A DNA stretch of 64,000 nt from Pseudomonas sp. R4-35-07 (GTDB lineage: Bacteria; Pseudomonadota; Gammaproteobacteria; Pseudomonadales; Pseudomonadaceae). The stretch spans positions 2,976,001 through 3,040,000 of the forward strand of contig NZ_CP027732.1 of NCBI RefSeq assembly GCF_003852235.1. Direction: 5' to 3'. The notes beneath the pieces were generated by a model that had not been told where the DNA came from, did no database searches, and saw only the letters and a list, made by a program, of their open reading frames with translations. Positions 26,741-36,690 of this stretch are shown here, in pieces. Position 1 is the first letter of the stretch; every line of letters starts with the position of its first letter. A program made the position numbers and the translations under genes.

Positions 26741-27997
26741 TCAACGCGCGGGTACCAGGCGCTCCAGCAGCAGACGCTCCAGGGTGGAAGCCGGCAATGG
26801 TCGGCTGAACAGGTAGCCCTGGATCTGGTCACACCCGGCCTCCTTCAAAAACGCCAGCTGATCCTGGGTTTCCACGCCTTCGGCCACCACTCGCAGGTTC
26901 AGGCTGTGGGCCAGTTCGATGATGGTGCGGGTGATGGCCGCATCCTGTGGGTTGGAGGTGACTTCGCGGATGAAGGCGATGTCGATCTTCAGGGTGTCGA
27001 TGGGAAAACGGCGCAGATACGCCAGGCTTGAATAGCCGGTGCCGAAGTCATCGATGGAGATTTTCACGCCCATGGCGCGCAGGCGCTGCAGGCTGGCGAT
27101 GGTGCGCTGAGTGTTCTCCATCAGCGAGCTTTCGGTCAGTTCGACCTCCAGGTAATGGGCCTGAACCCCGGTCCTGGCCAGGGTATGGGCGATATCGGCA
27201 ATCAGGTCGCCTTCGATCAATTGGTGACCCGAGACATTCACCGACACTTCCACAGCGCCGATAACGCCGCGTTGCCAGGTCGCGATCTGTCGGCACACGC
27301 TGTCGATCACCCAGCGCCCGACAATCACGATCAAGCCAATGCTCTCCAGTATGGGAATGAACACCGCCGGAGACACTGGCCCATAGCCTGGGCGCTCCCA
27401 GCGCAGCAACGCCTCCAGGGCGCATATCTGGCCACCGGCCAACTCGATCTTGGGCTGGTAGTGCAGGGTGAAATCCTGTTGCTCAACCGCCAGGCGCAAG
27501 TCCTTTTCCAGGTCCTGGCGCGCCAGGTCGTGCACGCTCATGCCGGTGGTCTGATCGGTTTGCCGCTGCAGTTGCTGCTCGAGCAACAGGCTATGGTTTT
27601 TCAACTGGTCGCCACGGGCCTTGAGCCGCAGCAGGTTGCGCACCCGCAGCCATAACTCGACGCGCTCCACCGGCTTGCTGAGGAACTCCTCAGCGCCGGT
27701 TTCCAGGCCACTGACGCGGGCGCTGGACTCGCTCAGGGCCGAGAGCATGATGATCGGGATGCTGGCCGTGGTTTCATCACCCTTCAAGTGGCTGGCCACT
27801 TCGTAGCCGTCCATGCCCGGCATCATGATGTCCAGCAGGATCAGGTCTGGCGGCTGTTGCGCCACGAACAGCAGGGCTTCTTCACCGCTGGCGGCGCTCA
27901 GGGTCTGGTAGCCCTCATGCTGCAGCAGGGTTTCCAGCAGCTTGCGAACCTGGGGTTCGTCGTCAACGATCAACAGCGTGGCGGGTTGGCTGGCCAT
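26741..27997 (-). CDS. Response regulator with EAL c-di-GMP phosphodiesterase output
   Basis: 418 residues: a receiver domain (about 5-120, phospho-acceptor Asp in [13 protein letters not shown]), a linker coiled coil and an EAL domain (about 160-412). Catalytic motifs [21 protein letters not shown], and EGVET are all present, so it should hydrolyse c-di-GMP. There is no GGDEF domain. It lies nine bases downstream of a stand-alone receiver gene and after a PAS kinase gene on the same strand, forming a likely phosphorelay that controls c-di-GMP. Confidence 0.92.
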   Translation of the reverse strand: MASQPATLLIVDDEPQVRKLLETLLQHEGYQTLSAASGEEALLFVAQQPPDLILLDIMMPGMDGYEVASHLKGDETTASIPIIMLSALSESSARVSGLETGAEEFLSKPVERVELWLRVRNLLRLKARGDQLKNHSLLLEQQLQRQTDQTTGMSVHDLARQDLEKDLRLAVEQQDFTLHYQPKIELAGGQICALEALLRWERPGYGPVSPAVFIPILESIGLIVIVGRWVIDSVCRQIATWQRGVIGAVEVSVNVSGHQLIEGDLIADIAHTLARTGVQAHYLEVELTESSLMENTQRTIASLQRLRAMGVKISIDDFGTGYSSLAYLRRFPIDTLKIDIAFIREVTSNPQDAAITRTIIELAHSLNLRVVAEGVETQDQLAFLKEAGCDQIQGYLFSRPLPASTLERLLLERLVPAR

Positions 27998-28006
27998 GGA
28001 GAGGGC

Positions 28007-28390
28007 TCATGTGAGGGGGTTGATAGTCTTTTGCAGCAAGCTGTCGATCACCTGGTACAGCTCTTTGTAGCGCAGCGGCTTGATGATGTAGGCATCGCAA
28101 CCGGCCAGGCGGGTTTTTTCGCGGTCCTCCTTCATCGCCATCGCGGTCAGGGCGATCACCGGGATATGGGCGGTGATGGGGTCTTGCTTGAGCAGAGACG
28201 TGGCGGCCAGGCCGTCCATGCCCGGCAGTTGGATGTCCATCAGGATCAGGGCCGGTTGTTTTTCCCGGGCCAGGGTCAGGCCGATTTCGGCATCGGCGGC
28301 CCACAGCACCGTGTGCCCGGCGTTGATCAGCAGCAAGCGGGCCAGGCGCATGTTGGCCTCGTTGTCTTCGACGATCAGGATGTCGGCCAT
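28007..28390 (-). CDS. Stand-alone receiver domain protein (CheY-like)
   Basis: A 127-residue single receiver domain beginning MADILIVEDNEANMRL with the phospho-Asp in LILMDIQLPGMDG near 52 and the conserved Lys in ITAHIPVIALTAMAM...IKPL. ATG 28390 is chosen because GGAGG precedes it closely; a longer frame to 28423 starts inside the kinase gene. It overlaps the kinase stop by 16 bases. With no output domain it probably relays phosphate or acts by protein contact. Confidence 0.9.
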   Translation of the reverse strand: MADILIVEDNEANMRLARLLLINAGHTVLWAADAEIGLTLAREKQPALILMDIQLPGMDGLAATSLLKQDPITAHIPVIALTAMAMKEDREKTRLAGCDAYIIKPLRYKELYQVIDSLLQKTINPLT

Positions 28391-29715
28391 GACGCCTCCG
28401 GGGCACGATGCAATGGCAGCCACACTACGAAGCGGGCGCCCAGGCCCACGCGACTGGCCACAGCGACGCTGCCGCCGTGCAGGTCGGTCAGTTGCTTGAC
28501 CATCGCCAGCCCCAGGCCCGTGCCTTCAAACTTGCGCGCCAGGCTGCTGTCGATCTGGCTGAAGGCCTTGAACAGCTTGCTCATGTCGTCTTCGGCGATA
28601 CCGATGCCGGCGTCGCTCACGCTCAGTTCCAGAAACCGCTGGTGCGCGCTGGGTTGCAGGGCGAAGCCATGGGCCGGCCAATCCCCCGGCACCTGGCCGA
28701 CCTGGGCGCGGCTGACTTCGCGCACCGCCAGGGTCACGCGGCCGCCGTGTTCACTGAACTTCACCGCATTGGCCAGCAGGTTGTAGATGATCTGCTTGGT
28801 CTTGCGCAGGTCCAGCGCCAGCACGCCGAAATCCGTCGCACATTCGAGCTTCAACTCGATGCGCTGCAGCGCGGCCTTTTCCCGCACGATCAGCAAGCTG
28901 TTGGCCAGCAACCCGTCGAGCGCCACGGCTTCCAGCTCCAGGTCCATCATCCCGGCCTCGACCTTGGACAGGTCGAGAATGTCGTTGATCAGCGACAGCA
29001 AGTGCTGCCCGCTGGTGAAAATATCGCCGATGTATTCGCGCTGCACTTCGCTCATATCGCCCACCAGGCCATCCTTGAGCGCTTCGGAAAAGCCGATCAC
29101 CGCGTTCAGCGGCGTGCGCAACTCGTGGGACATGGTCGCAAGGAACTCGGACTTCATGTGGCTGGCGTGCTCCAGCTCCAGGTTCTTTTCTTCCAGCGCG
29201 CGCTCGAAGCCTTTGCGTTCGGCTTCCTCCTGCTTGCGTGCGGTGTTGTCGGTACCGATCAGCAGGTAGCCAATGATGGTGTCATGGCGGTTGCGCAAGG
29301 CGGTCACCGAGACCATGGCCGACAGGCGACTGCCGTCCTTGCGGATATAGGTCAGTTCATAAATGTCTTCGATGCCACGGGAAGCCTTGAACACCAGGGC
29401 TTCGAAACCCGGTGTGATCGGCGTGTCGAGTTCCAGGCTGAGGGCAGCGGCGCGGGTGATCAGTTCGGCAGGGTCGGAGATGTCGGCGGGGGTGATGCGG
29501 TTGAGCACATCGGCAGCGGCGTAACCGAGCATGCGTTCGGCGCCGACATTGAAAATCTGGATCACGCCTTTTTCGTCGGTGGCGATGCTGGAGAAATACG
29601 CGCTGTTGAAGATCGCATCCTGCAGCGCACCGGTCTTGAGCAAGGTTTTCTGGCGTTTGAACTCAACGATCTTTTCAGCGCGTGATTGGGGCGGGTCGGG
29701 TAGAGGGGTGTCCAT
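28375..29715 (-). CDS. PAS-domain sensor histidine kinase
   Basis: A 446-residue cytoplasmic kinase without membrane segments. A PAS domain (about 30-160; IATDEKGVIQIFNVGAERML and its PAC tail) precedes a HisKA domain with the phospho-His in FLATMSHELRTPLNAVIG (about 196) and a HATPase domain (N box LLANAVKFSEHGG, G boxes DAGIGI and GTGLGLAMV). ATG 29715 is preferred over an upstream ATG at 29748 because the added residues look non-family. It is the first gene of the three-gene signalling operon. Confidence 0.9.
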   Translation of the reverse strand: MDTPLPDPPQSRAEKIVEFKRQKTLLKTGALQDAIFNSAYFSSIATDEKGVIQIFNVGAERMLGYAAADVLNRITPADISDPAELITRAAALSLELDTPITPGFEALVFKASRGIEDIYELTYIRKDGSRLSAMVSVTALRNRHDTIIGYLLIGTDNTARKQEEAERKGFERALEEKNLELEHASHMKSEFLATMSHELRTPLNAVIGFSEALKDGLVGDMSEVQREYIGDIFTSGQHLLSLINDILDLSKVEAGMMDLELEAVALDGLLANSLLIVREKAALQRIELKLECATDFGVLALDLRKTKQIIYNLLANAVKFSEHGGRVTLAVREVSRAQVGQVPGDWPAHGFALQPSAHQRFLELSVSDAGIGIAEDDMSKLFKAFSQIDSSLARKFEGTGLGLAMVKQLTDLHGGSVAVASRVGLGARFVVWLPLHRAPEASWPTS

Positions 29716-29915
29716 TGCCAAGCATTCCGTGAACTTCAGGCCTGCCATCGGCAGAGCACGATGGCGTGGAGCATGCTCATTGACGATCGCGCGAACGCGA
29801 CGCGCAGGAGATGCGTTCTTGGGACAATAGCAGAAAACATAGCGTTTTGATGGCTACGCCATTCATTTGACGCTTAAAAGCCGGCGCTACAGGGCTTTGC
29901 GTATTTTTGGCTGGG

Positions 29916-29927
29916 TGAAACGTTTCA
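29916..29927. promoter_or_regulatory. LacI-type operator 1
   Basis: TGAAACGTTTCA is a perfect 12-base palindrome with a central CG, as bound by LacI-family repressors. Its centre lies 32 bases from the second palindrome, about three helical turns. Confidence 0.6.
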
Positions 29928-29945
29928 TCATGCAAATAAATGCGC

Positions 29946-29961
29946 ACGCAAGCGCTTGCGT
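29946..29961. promoter_or_regulatory. LacI-type operator 2
   Basis: ACGCAAGCGCTTGCGT is a perfect 16-base palindrome centred on CG, 68 bases before the rbsA start. The LacI-family gene at 33527 in the same operon is the likely ligand-controlled repressor. Confidence 0.65.
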
Positions 29962-30029
29962 AAGCAAATGTATCTGGACTAGAGTCGGCAGCACTCGACA
30001 ACAAAAACAATAAATCCAGGAGCTCATCC

Positions 30030-31562
30030 ATGAGCCTTGAACCCTTGCTTGAGATGCAGGGCATCAGCAAAACCTTCAACGGTTTGCGCGTGCTCAAAAG
30101 CGTCGGCCTGAAGGTCTACCCCGGCGAAATCCACGCTTTGATGGGGGAGAACGGTGCCGGCAAATCCACGCTGATGAAAATTCTCTCCGGCGCCTATCAA
30201 GCCGACCCTGGCGGCGAAATCCGCATCGATGGCCAGCCCGTCGCGACCTTCACGCCTGCTACTGCAAAAGCCCTCGGCATCGCCGTGATCTACCAGGAAT
30301 TGAGCCTGTGCCCGAACCTGAGCGTGGCCGAGAACATCTACCTGGGCCGCGAGCTGCGGCGTGGCTGGACCATCGACCGCAAGGGCATGCAGGACGGCTG
30401 CGTCGAGGTGTTGCAACGCCTGGGCGCCGAGTTCAAACCCTCGACGCCGGTCAGCGGCCTGTCGATTGCCGAGCGTCAACTGGTGGAAATCGCCCGCGCC
30501 CTGCATGCCCACGCCAGGATCCTGGTGATGGACGAGCCGACCACGCCGCTGTCCTCCCGCGAGACCGACCGCCTGTTTGCGCTGATCAAACAGCTGCGCG
30601 GCCAGGGCTTGGCGATCATCTACATCAGCCACCGCATGGCCGAGATCTACGAGTTGTCGGACCGTGTGTCGGTGCTGCGCGACGGCCAGTACATCGGCGA
30701 ACTGAGCCGCGATGCGTTGTCGGCCGAAGTGCTGGTGAAAATGATGGTCGGCCGCGACCTCTCCGGCTTCTACAAGAAAGAACACGCCGCCTATAACCCT
30801 GGCAACGTGGTGATGCGCGTGCGTGACATGGCCGACGGCAAACGCGTGCGCCACTGCAGCTTCGACCTGCATGCCGGCGAAGTGCTGGGCATCGCCGGGC
30901 TGGTCGGGGCAGGGCGCACGGAGCTGGCGCGACTGATCTTCGCCGCCGACCCACGCACCAGCGGTACCCTCGAAGTGGTCGGCAAGCACGTCACCCAATT
31001 GCGCACCCCGGCCGATGCGATCCGCGCCGGCGTGGTGTACCTCACCGAAGACCGCAAGGCCCAGGGCCTGTTCCTCGACATGAGCGTGGCCGACAACATC
31101 AATGTGTGCGCCTGTGTGCCGGATGCCCACGCCGGCGGTGTGCTGGATCGCAGCCATGGCGCACAGCGCGCCAACGACGCGATCAAGGCGCTGTCGATCC
31201 GCGTGGCGTCGGGCAAGGTCAATGTGGGCGCGCTGTCCGGTGGCAACCAGCAGAAGGTGTTGCTGGCGCGGCTGCTGGAGGTCAAGCCCCATGTGCTGAT
31301 CCTGGATGAGCCCACCCGTGGCGTGGACATCGGCTCCAAATCCGAGATCTACCGCATCATCAATCAATTGGCCCAGGCGGGTGTCGGCATCGTGGTGATT
31401 TCCAGCGAGCTGCCGGAAATCATCGGCACCTGCGACCGTGTGCTGGTCATGCGCGAAGGCCAGTTGGTGGCTGAAGTCGGCGGGGCCTCCGGTCACGTCA
31501 TCTCCCAGGAACGTATTATCGACCTCGCCACCGGTGGCGATCAGGTGGTGGTCAATGGCTGA
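30030..31562 (+). CDS. rbsA: Sugar ABC transporter ATPase (RbsA-like)
   Basis: A 510-residue tandem ATPase of the carbohydrate-uptake type 2 family. The first domain has Walker [10 protein letters not shown] and Walker [11 protein letters not shown]; the second has a degenerate Walker A (VGAGRTE) but an intact signature LSGGNQQK and Walker [12 protein letters not shown]. It energises the RbsC permease. AGGAG precedes ATG 30030. It overlaps rbsC by eight bases. The gene order rbsA-rbsC-rbsB-rbsR is typical of ribose-type systems, but the true sugar is not certain. Confidence 0.9.
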   Translation: MSLEPLLEMQGISKTFNGLRVLKSVGLKVYPGEIHALMGENGAGKSTLMKILSGAYQADPGGEIRIDGQPVATFTPATAKALGIAVIYQELSLCPNLSVAENIYLGRELRRGWTIDRKGMQDGCVEVLQRLGAEFKPSTPVSGLSIAERQLVEIARALHAHARILVMDEPTTPLSSRETDRLFALIKQLRGQGLAIIYISHRMAEIYELSDRVSVLRDGQYIGELSRDALSAEVLVKMMVGRDLSGFYKKEHAAYNPGNVVMRVRDMADGKRVRHCSFDLHAGEVLGIAGLVGAGRTELARLIFAADPRTSGTLEVVGKHVTQLRTPADAIRAGVVYLTEDRKAQGLFLDMSVADNINVCACVPDAHAGGVLDRSHGAQRANDAIKALSIRVASGKVNVGALSGGNQQKVLLARLLEVKPHVLILDEPTRGVDIGSKSEIYRIINQLAQAGVGIVVISSELPEIIGTCDRVLVMREGQLVAEVGGASGHVISQERIIDLATGGDQVVVNG

Positions 31563-32538
31563 ATCGAATATCGCAACACCAACGACGGGCAAGGCTGAAC
31601 GCGTACGCGAGCTGATGCGCACGGTGGGCATGTTGCCGGTGCTGGTGCTGCTGCTGGTGGGCTTTGCCCTGGCCAGCGAAAACTTCCTGACGATGCAGAA
31701 CCTGTCGATCATCACGCAGCAGGCCTCAGTGAATGTGGTGTTGGCGGCCGGCATGACGTTCGTGATTCTCACGGCGGGTATCGACCTGTCCGTCGGCGCG
31801 ATCCTCGCGGCGTCGGCGGTGGTCGCCCTGCAGGCGTCGATGTCGCCGCAGTTCGGCATGTTCGGGATTGCCGCCGGTATCGGCTTCGGCCTGTTGCTGG
31901 GCCTGGTCAACGGCGGATTGATCGCGTTCATGCGCCTGCCGCCGTTTATTGTCACCCTCGGCGCGCTGACCGCCATGCGCGGCTTGGCGCGCTTGCTGGC
32001 CGATGACAAGACGGTGTTCAACCCGGATTTGCCGTTTGCCTTTATCGGCAACGACTCGATCCTCGGCGTGCCGTGGCTGGTGGTCATCGCCGTGGCCGTG
32101 GTGGCGCTGTCGTGGTTCATCCTGCGCCGCACAGTGATGGGCGTGCAGATCTACTCGGTGGGCGGCAACCCGGAAGCCGCGCGGCTGTCGGGAATCAAGG
32201 TGTGGAAAGTGCTGTTGTTCGTCTACGCCATGTCCGGCGCCCTGGCCGGGCTTGGCGCGGTGATGAGCGCCTCGCGCCTGTTCGCCGCCAATGGCTTGCA
32301 ATTGGGCCAGTCCTACGAGCTGGATGCGATCGCGGCGGTGATCCTCGGCGGCACCAGTTTCACCGGCGGCGTCGGCACCATCGGCGGCACGCTGATCGGC
32401 GCACTGATCATCGCGGTGCTCACCAATGGCCTGGTGCTGTTGGGGGTATCGGATATCTGGCAGTACATCATCAAGGGCATCGTGATCATCGGCGCGGTGG
32501 CGCTGGATCGCTATCGCCAGTCCGGCGCCCGAACCTGA
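31555..32538 (+). CDS. rbsC: Sugar ABC transporter permease (RbsC-like)
   Basis: A 327-residue inner-membrane permease with about ten hydrophobic segments. The family blocks [23 protein letters not shown] and [17 protein letters not shown] are present. ATG 31555 lies inside the end of rbsA; longer frames upstream are antisense-like extensions within rbsA. It forms the membrane channel for the ATPase and the RbsB binding protein. Confidence 0.9.
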   Translation: MAESNIATPTTGKAERVRELMRTVGMLPVLVLLLVGFALASENFLTMQNLSIITQQASVNVVLAAGMTFVILTAGIDLSVGAILAASAVVALQASMSPQFGMFGIAAGIGFGLLLGLVNGGLIAFMRLPPFIVTLGALTAMRGLARLLADDKTVFNPDLPFAFIGNDSILGVPWLVVIAVAVVALSWFILRRTVMGVQIYSVGGNPEAARLSGIKVWKVLLFVYAMSGALAGLGAVMSASRLFAANGLQLGQSYELDAIAAVILGGTSFTGGVGTIGGTLIGALIIAVLTNGLVLLGVSDIWQYIIKGIVIIGAVALDRYRQSGART

Positions 32539-32572
32539 GTTCATTCCTACAACAATCACAAGAGAGACCGCC

Positions 32573-33505
32573 ATGAACGTCAAACGTATCTTCCCCGTCA
32601 TTGCCTTGGCTGCCCTGATGTCCCAGGCCGTGCAGGCCCGCGAACTCAAGGCGCTGGGCATCAGCATGGGCTCGTTGGGCAACCCGTATTTCGTGACCCT
32701 GGCCGACGGCGCCACGGCGCAGGCGAAGGCACTCAACCCCAACGTCAAGGTGACGTCTGTGTCGGCTGACTATGATTTGAGCAAGCAGTTCTCGCAGATC
32801 GACAACTTCATCTCGTCCAAGGTCGACCTGATCCTGATCAACGCCGTCGACCCGTCCGCCATGGCCTCGGCGATCAAGAAAGCCCGCGACGCCGGCATTG
32901 TGGTGGTGGCGGTGGATGTGGACGCCAAGGGCGTGAACGCCACGGTGCAGACCGACAACGTCGAAGCCGGCAAGCTGGCCTGCCAGTACCTGGTGGACAA
33001 GCTGTCGGGCAAAGGCAATGTGATCATCCAGAACGGCCCGCAAGTCACCGCCGTGACCGACCGTGTCAAAGGCTGCAAGGCCGCCCTGGCCACCGCGCCG
33101 GACATCAAGGTGCTGTCCGACGACCAGGACGCCAAGGGCTCGCGCGAAGGCGGCCTGAACGCGATGCAGGGTTACCTGACACGCTTCCCGAAAATCGACG
33201 GGCTGTTCGCGATCAACGACCCGCAAGCCATCGGCAGCGACCTGGCGGCCAAGCAGCTCAAGCGCAGCGGCATCATCATTACCTCGGTGGACGGCGCGCC
33301 GGATATCGAGAATGCGCTCAAGACCGACACACAGATCCAGGCCTCCGCCAGCCAGGACCCATGGGCCATGGCCCAGACTGCGGTGAACGTCGGCAATGAC
33401 TTGCTCAATGATAAGGCCCCGGCCGAAGCGGTGACCCTGCTCACGCCCAAACTCATCACCCGTGACAACGTCGGCAGCTACAGCGGCTGGTCGAGCAAGC
33501 ACTGA
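32573..33505 (+). CDS. rbsB: Periplasmic sugar-binding protein (RbsB-like)
   Basis: A 310-residue periplasmic binding protein with a signal peptide ending near AVQA. Pattern LKALGISMGSLGNPYFVTLADG and later NGPQVTAVTDRVKGCKAAL and SVDGAPDIENA follow the ribose/pentose family of type I binding proteins. An AGAGAG ribosome site precedes ATG 32573. It delivers sugar to RbsC. Confidence 0.9.
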   Translation: MNVKRIFPVIALAALMSQAVQARELKALGISMGSLGNPYFVTLADGATAQAKALNPNVKVTSVSADYDLSKQFSQIDNFISSKVDLILINAVDPSAMASAIKKARDAGIVVVAVDVDAKGVNATVQTDNVEAGKLACQYLVDKLSGKGNVIIQNGPQVTAVTDRVKGCKAALATAPDIKVLSDDQDAKGSREGGLNAMQGYLTRFPKIDGLFAINDPQAIGSDLAAKQLKRSGIIITSVDGAPDIENALKTDTQIQASASQDPWAMAQTAVNVGNDLLNDKAPAEAVTLLTPKLITRDNVGSYSGWSSKH

Positions 33506-33526
33506 TTGACTCAAGGGGAGCGCGCC

Positions 33527-34519
33527 GTGGTCACCATGGACGACGTGGCAAGCAGGGCCGGCGTGTCGCCGTCGACCGTGTCCCACGTGTTGAACGGCAC
33601 CCGCAAGGTCAGCCCGGCCACGGTGCAGGCGGTACAGCGTGCGATCCGGGAGCTGGGCTACATCCCCAACACCCTGGCGCGCGCGCTGGCCCGTTCCACC
33701 ACCAACACCATTGGCGTGGCGATCTCGGCGCTGTCCAACCATTACTTCAGCGAGACGGTGCACGCGATTGAAACCGAGTGCGCCCGGCACGGCTACATGA
33801 TGCTGTTTGTCGACACCCACGACGACCCGGAGCAGGAATTACGCGTGGTCACCGCGCTGCATCACCGACGGGTGGACGGGATTGTGCTGGCGCCGTCGAA
33901 CGGCTCGCTGGCGCTGGACTACCTGCGCGCCAATGAGCTGCCTGCGGTGCTGGTCGATCGCATGATGAGCGAGCAGTTCGATCAGGTCGGGGTGGAGAAT
34001 AGCCAGGCCACCCAGGCGTTGATCGAGCACCTGATCGCCCACGGGCACCGGCGCATCGGCTTTATCGCCGGGCGTGCGGGCTTCAGCACCACCGATGAGC
34101 GGGTGGCGGGCTACCAGGCCGCGTTGCAGGCGGCGGGGCTGGCGTTCGATCCACGGTTGCTGGTCAACGGCGGCTCCAATACCGAGCCGGCCCGCCAGGC
34201 CACCCGGCAGTTGCTGAGCCTGGCCGAACCGCCGACCGCCATCATGGCCGGCAATAACCTGATGACCCTCGGCGCCATGCACGCCCTGCGTGATGCACAG
34301 ATCGAAGTGCCGGGGCACATGGCGTTGGTCGGCTTCGATGATTTCGAATGGGCGGACTTTTTCGTGCCGCGCCTGACCTTGATCGCACAGCCGGTCCAGC
34401 AACTCGGCGCCCGCGCGGTCGAGCTGTTGCTGCAACGCATGGCGACCCCCACTGCACCCAAGCACAGCGTGCGCCTGGCGCCACGCCTGCAGGTGCGTAA
34501 TTCCTGTGGCTGTGATTGA
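33527..34519 (+). CDS. rbsR: LacI-family transcriptional repressor (RbsR-like)
   Basis: A 330-residue regulator. The helix-turn-helix VTMDDVASRAGVSPSTVSHV is at the N-terminus and a ribose-type binding domain follows. GTG 33527 is chosen because GGGGAG ends six bases upstream; ATG 33536 is also possible, and a TTG overlapping the rbsB stop is less likely. It probably binds the two palindromes at 29916 and 29946 and is released by the transported sugar or its phosphate. Confidence 0.87.
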   Translation: MVTMDDVASRAGVSPSTVSHVLNGTRKVSPATVQAVQRAIRELGYIPNTLARALARSTTNTIGVAISALSNHYFSETVHAIETECARHGYMMLFVDTHDDPEQELRVVTALHHRRVDGIVLAPSNGSLALDYLRANELPAVLVDRMMSEQFDQVGVENSQATQALIEHLIAHGHRRIGFIAGRAGFSTTDERVAGYQAALQAAGLAFDPRLLVNGGSNTEPARQATRQLLSLAEPPTAIMAGNNLMTLGAMHALRDAQIEVPGHMALVGFDDFEWADFFVPRLTLIAQPVQQLGARAVELLLQRMATPTAPKHSVRLAPRLQVRNSCGCD

Positions 34520-34534
34520 TCGGACCCACCCCGT

Positions 34535-35995
34535 ATGAACCGTCCCGTTTCCCTTGGTATAGACCTTGGCACCTCCGAACTCAAAGCCATCCTCATGGAC
34601 CTCGACGGCAACGTGCTGGCCCGCGCGGGCGTGCACTTGAGTGTGTCGCGCCGCCATGGCGGCTGGTCCGAGCAGGCGCCCGAAGACTGGTGGCAGGCCT
34701 GCCTTCAGGCACTGGATTCACTGCGCACCCATGAGGCGTTTGCCCGCGTGGCCTGTATCGGCCTGTCGGGGCAGATGCACGGCGCGGTATTGCTGGGGGC
34801 CGACAACCGCGTGTTGTACCCGGCAATCCTGTGGGACGACTCCCGCGCGGTTCGGCAGGCAGAACAACTGGGCACCGGCTATGCCGAGATCACCGGCAGT
34901 TTGCCGATGGCCGGGTTGACCGCGCCGAAACTACTCTGGCTGCAACAGCACGAGCCCGAGGTGTTCAAGGCGATTGATTGCGTGCTGTCGCCCAAGGATT
35001 ACCTGCGCTTGCGCCTGTGCGGGGAGCGGATCAGCGAGATGTCGGACGCCGCCGGCACCCTGTGGCTGGACGTGGCGCGGCGTGAATGGTTTACCCCGAT
35101 GCTGCGCGCCACCGGCCTGACGCCTGCGCACATGCCCCGACTGGTGGAGGGCGGTGCCGCAAGCACTGGTGTCACGGCCGCTGGCTTGGGCTTGTCGCCG
35201 CAGGTGGTGATCGCCGGGGGCGGCGGCGATAACCCGGCAGCGGCCGTCGGGATCGGCGCTATCGATGCCGGTGACGGGTTTATCACCCTGGGCACCAGCG
35301 CGGCGATTGTCGCGATTACTGCGCACGCCGCCGGCAACCCGGCCAGTGCGGTGCACAGCTTTTGCCATGCGCTGCCCGAGCGCTGGTACACCATGGGCGC
35401 CATGCTGGCCGGCGCCAGTTGCTTGCGCTGGGTAACGCGCCTGACGGGCACGGCGGATGAACAAACGCTGTTGGAGCAGGTGCAGGCGCAACTGCCAATC
35501 GAACACGCGGTGCCGCTGTCCACCCCGTTGTTTCTGCCGTACCTGGCGGGTGAGCGTACGCCGCATAACGACCCCTTGCTGCGCGGCGGCTTCATGGGGC
35601 TTGGCCATGACTGCGCACCGGCGATGCTTGGCTATGCGGTGATGGAAGGCGTGGGGTTTGGCTTGCTCGACGCCTGGCGCGCGGTGCAGTCGACCGGGGC
35701 TGAGGTCAAATCCTTCGCGCTCGTCGGCGGCGGGGCGCGCAGTGAGTATTGGGCGCAACTGCTGGCGAATATTCTGCAGCGGGAGGTTTTTACCCTGCAT
35801 GGCAGCGAACTGAGCGCGTGCATCGGGGCGGCGAAATTGGGGTTCATGGCCATCGGGGAGGGCGCTGATTTGCTGGCGGCGGGGATGCCGGTGAAGGCGC
35901 GGTATGTACCCGATGAGCAAGTGCAGCCGGTGTTGGCGGCGCGGTATGGCAAATTCCAGGGGTTGCTTGCTGCAGCCAAAGCCCTCCGGGATTGA
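34535..35995 (+). CDS. xylB: FGGY-family pentulose kinase (xylulokinase-like)
   Basis: A 486-residue sugar kinase. The N-terminus SLGIDLGTSELKAILMD and ISGLSGQMHGAVLL, DDSRAVRQA, ILGTSAAI and the C-terminal ALVGGGARSEYWAQLLANIL are family blocks for xylulokinases. It lies 15 bases after the LacI-type gene and ends the operon. No isomerase or polyol dehydrogenase is in the operon, so the transported compound may already be a ketopentose, or another enzyme elsewhere feeds it. Confidence 0.88.
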   Translation: MNRPVSLGIDLGTSELKAILMDLDGNVLARAGVHLSVSRRHGGWSEQAPEDWWQACLQALDSLRTHEAFARVACIGLSGQMHGAVLLGADNRVLYPAILWDDSRAVRQAEQLGTGYAEITGSLPMAGLTAPKLLWLQQHEPEVFKAIDCVLSPKDYLRLRLCGERISEMSDAAGTLWLDVARREWFTPMLRATGLTPAHMPRLVEGGAASTGVTAAGLGLSPQVVIAGGGGDNPAAAVGIGAIDAGDGFITLGTSAAIVAITAHAAGNPASAVHSFCHALPERWYTMGAMLAGASCLRWVTRLTGTADEQTLLEQVQAQLPIEHAVPLSTPLFLPYLAGERTPHNDPLLRGGFMGLGHDCAPAMLGYAVMEGVGFGLLDAWRAVQSTGAEVKSFALVGGGARSEYWAQLLANILQREVFTLHGSELSACIGAAKLGFMAIGEGADLLAAGMPVKARYVPDEQVQPVLAARYGKFQGLLAAAKALRD

Positions 35996-35999
35996 ACAG

Positions 36000-36124
36000 G
36001 ATCATTCCCACGCTCTCGCGTGGGAATGCAGCCCGTGACGCTCTGCGTCATCTGCTCACTTGCAGCGGTTGGCGAGACGCGGAGCGTCCCAGGAGGCGTT
36101 CCCACGCAGAGCGTGGGAACGATC
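36000..36124. repeat. Inverted repeat of GTGGGAA type
   Basis: TTCCCACGCTCTCGCGTGGGAA at the left and GTTCCCACGCAGAGCGTGGGAAC at the right are each palindromic, joined by about 80 bases containing a further partly symmetric stretch. This is a different palindrome class from the GGGGGCTTG elements; similar ones are common in fluorescent pseudomonads. Confidence 0.75.
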
Positions 36125-36140
36125 AGTGTTCTGCGTGCTG

Positions 36141-36581
36141 TCAGTCGGTCAACGGCGGCAAGCGCCGTTTCACCGGGGTTTTTTTAACGATGGCGGTGTT
36201 GGTTTCGGCATACCCATTAATCCGGTCGAGCAGGCTGTCCAGGTGGTCCATGGTGCGCACATGCAGGCGGGCGATGAAGCAGTCTTCGCCGGTGACTTTG
36301 TCGCATTCGGTGAATTCGGGGATTGCCTGGATCTGGCGTTCCACTTCCTGCAACTTGCCGGGCAGGGGACGGATGCGCACGATGGCCTGCAGCAGGTAGC
36401 CAAAGTGTTTGGGATCGATATCGACGGTGTAGTGGGTCAACACGCCGCGCTCCTCCAGGCGGCGCAAGCGCTCGCCGACGCTTGGCGAAGACAGCCCGGT
36501 GATGCCGGCCAGGGCTTTGAGGGACAGACGCGAATCATCCATCAAGGCTGCGATCAGTTGCTGGTCGATGGTGTCAATCAT
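36141..36581 (-). CDS. Lrp/AsnC-family regulator
   Basis: A 146-residue regulator with an N-terminal winged helix (IDTIDQQLIAALMDDSRLSLKALA, SSPSVGERLRRLEE) and a C-terminal RAM effector domain (VTGEDCFIARLHVRTMDHLDSLL). It is transcribed away from the EamA exporter gene across a 109-base gap, so it probably controls that gene in response to an amino acid. Effector is unknown. Confidence 0.88.
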   Translation of the reverse strand: MIDTIDQQLIAALMDDSRLSLKALAGITGLSSPSVGERLRRLEERGVLTHYTVDIDPKHFGYLLQAIVRIRPLPGKLQEVERQIQAIPEFTECDKVTGEDCFIARLHVRTMDHLDSLLDRINGYAETNTAIVKKTPVKRRLPPLTD

Positions 36582-36690
36582 GGTACTCGCCTAATAAGAA
36601 AAGGTAACTTGAGGTTTTGGCCTTTTTTAGTCGCTGGAGCGGCTGTCGGGCAGCTTGCCATAATTGCGCCTCACTTGAGGAGCATCAATC

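Noticed and set aside
29946..29985. TTGCGT and CTAGAG as -35/-10 of the sugar operon
   Set aside because: The -10 match is too poor; only the palindromic operators are reported.
30024..32132. 702-codon open frame on the minus strand
   Set aside because: Antisense to rbsA and rbsC, which have Walker motifs and permease signatures; low-complexity His/Gln/Ala-rich translation.
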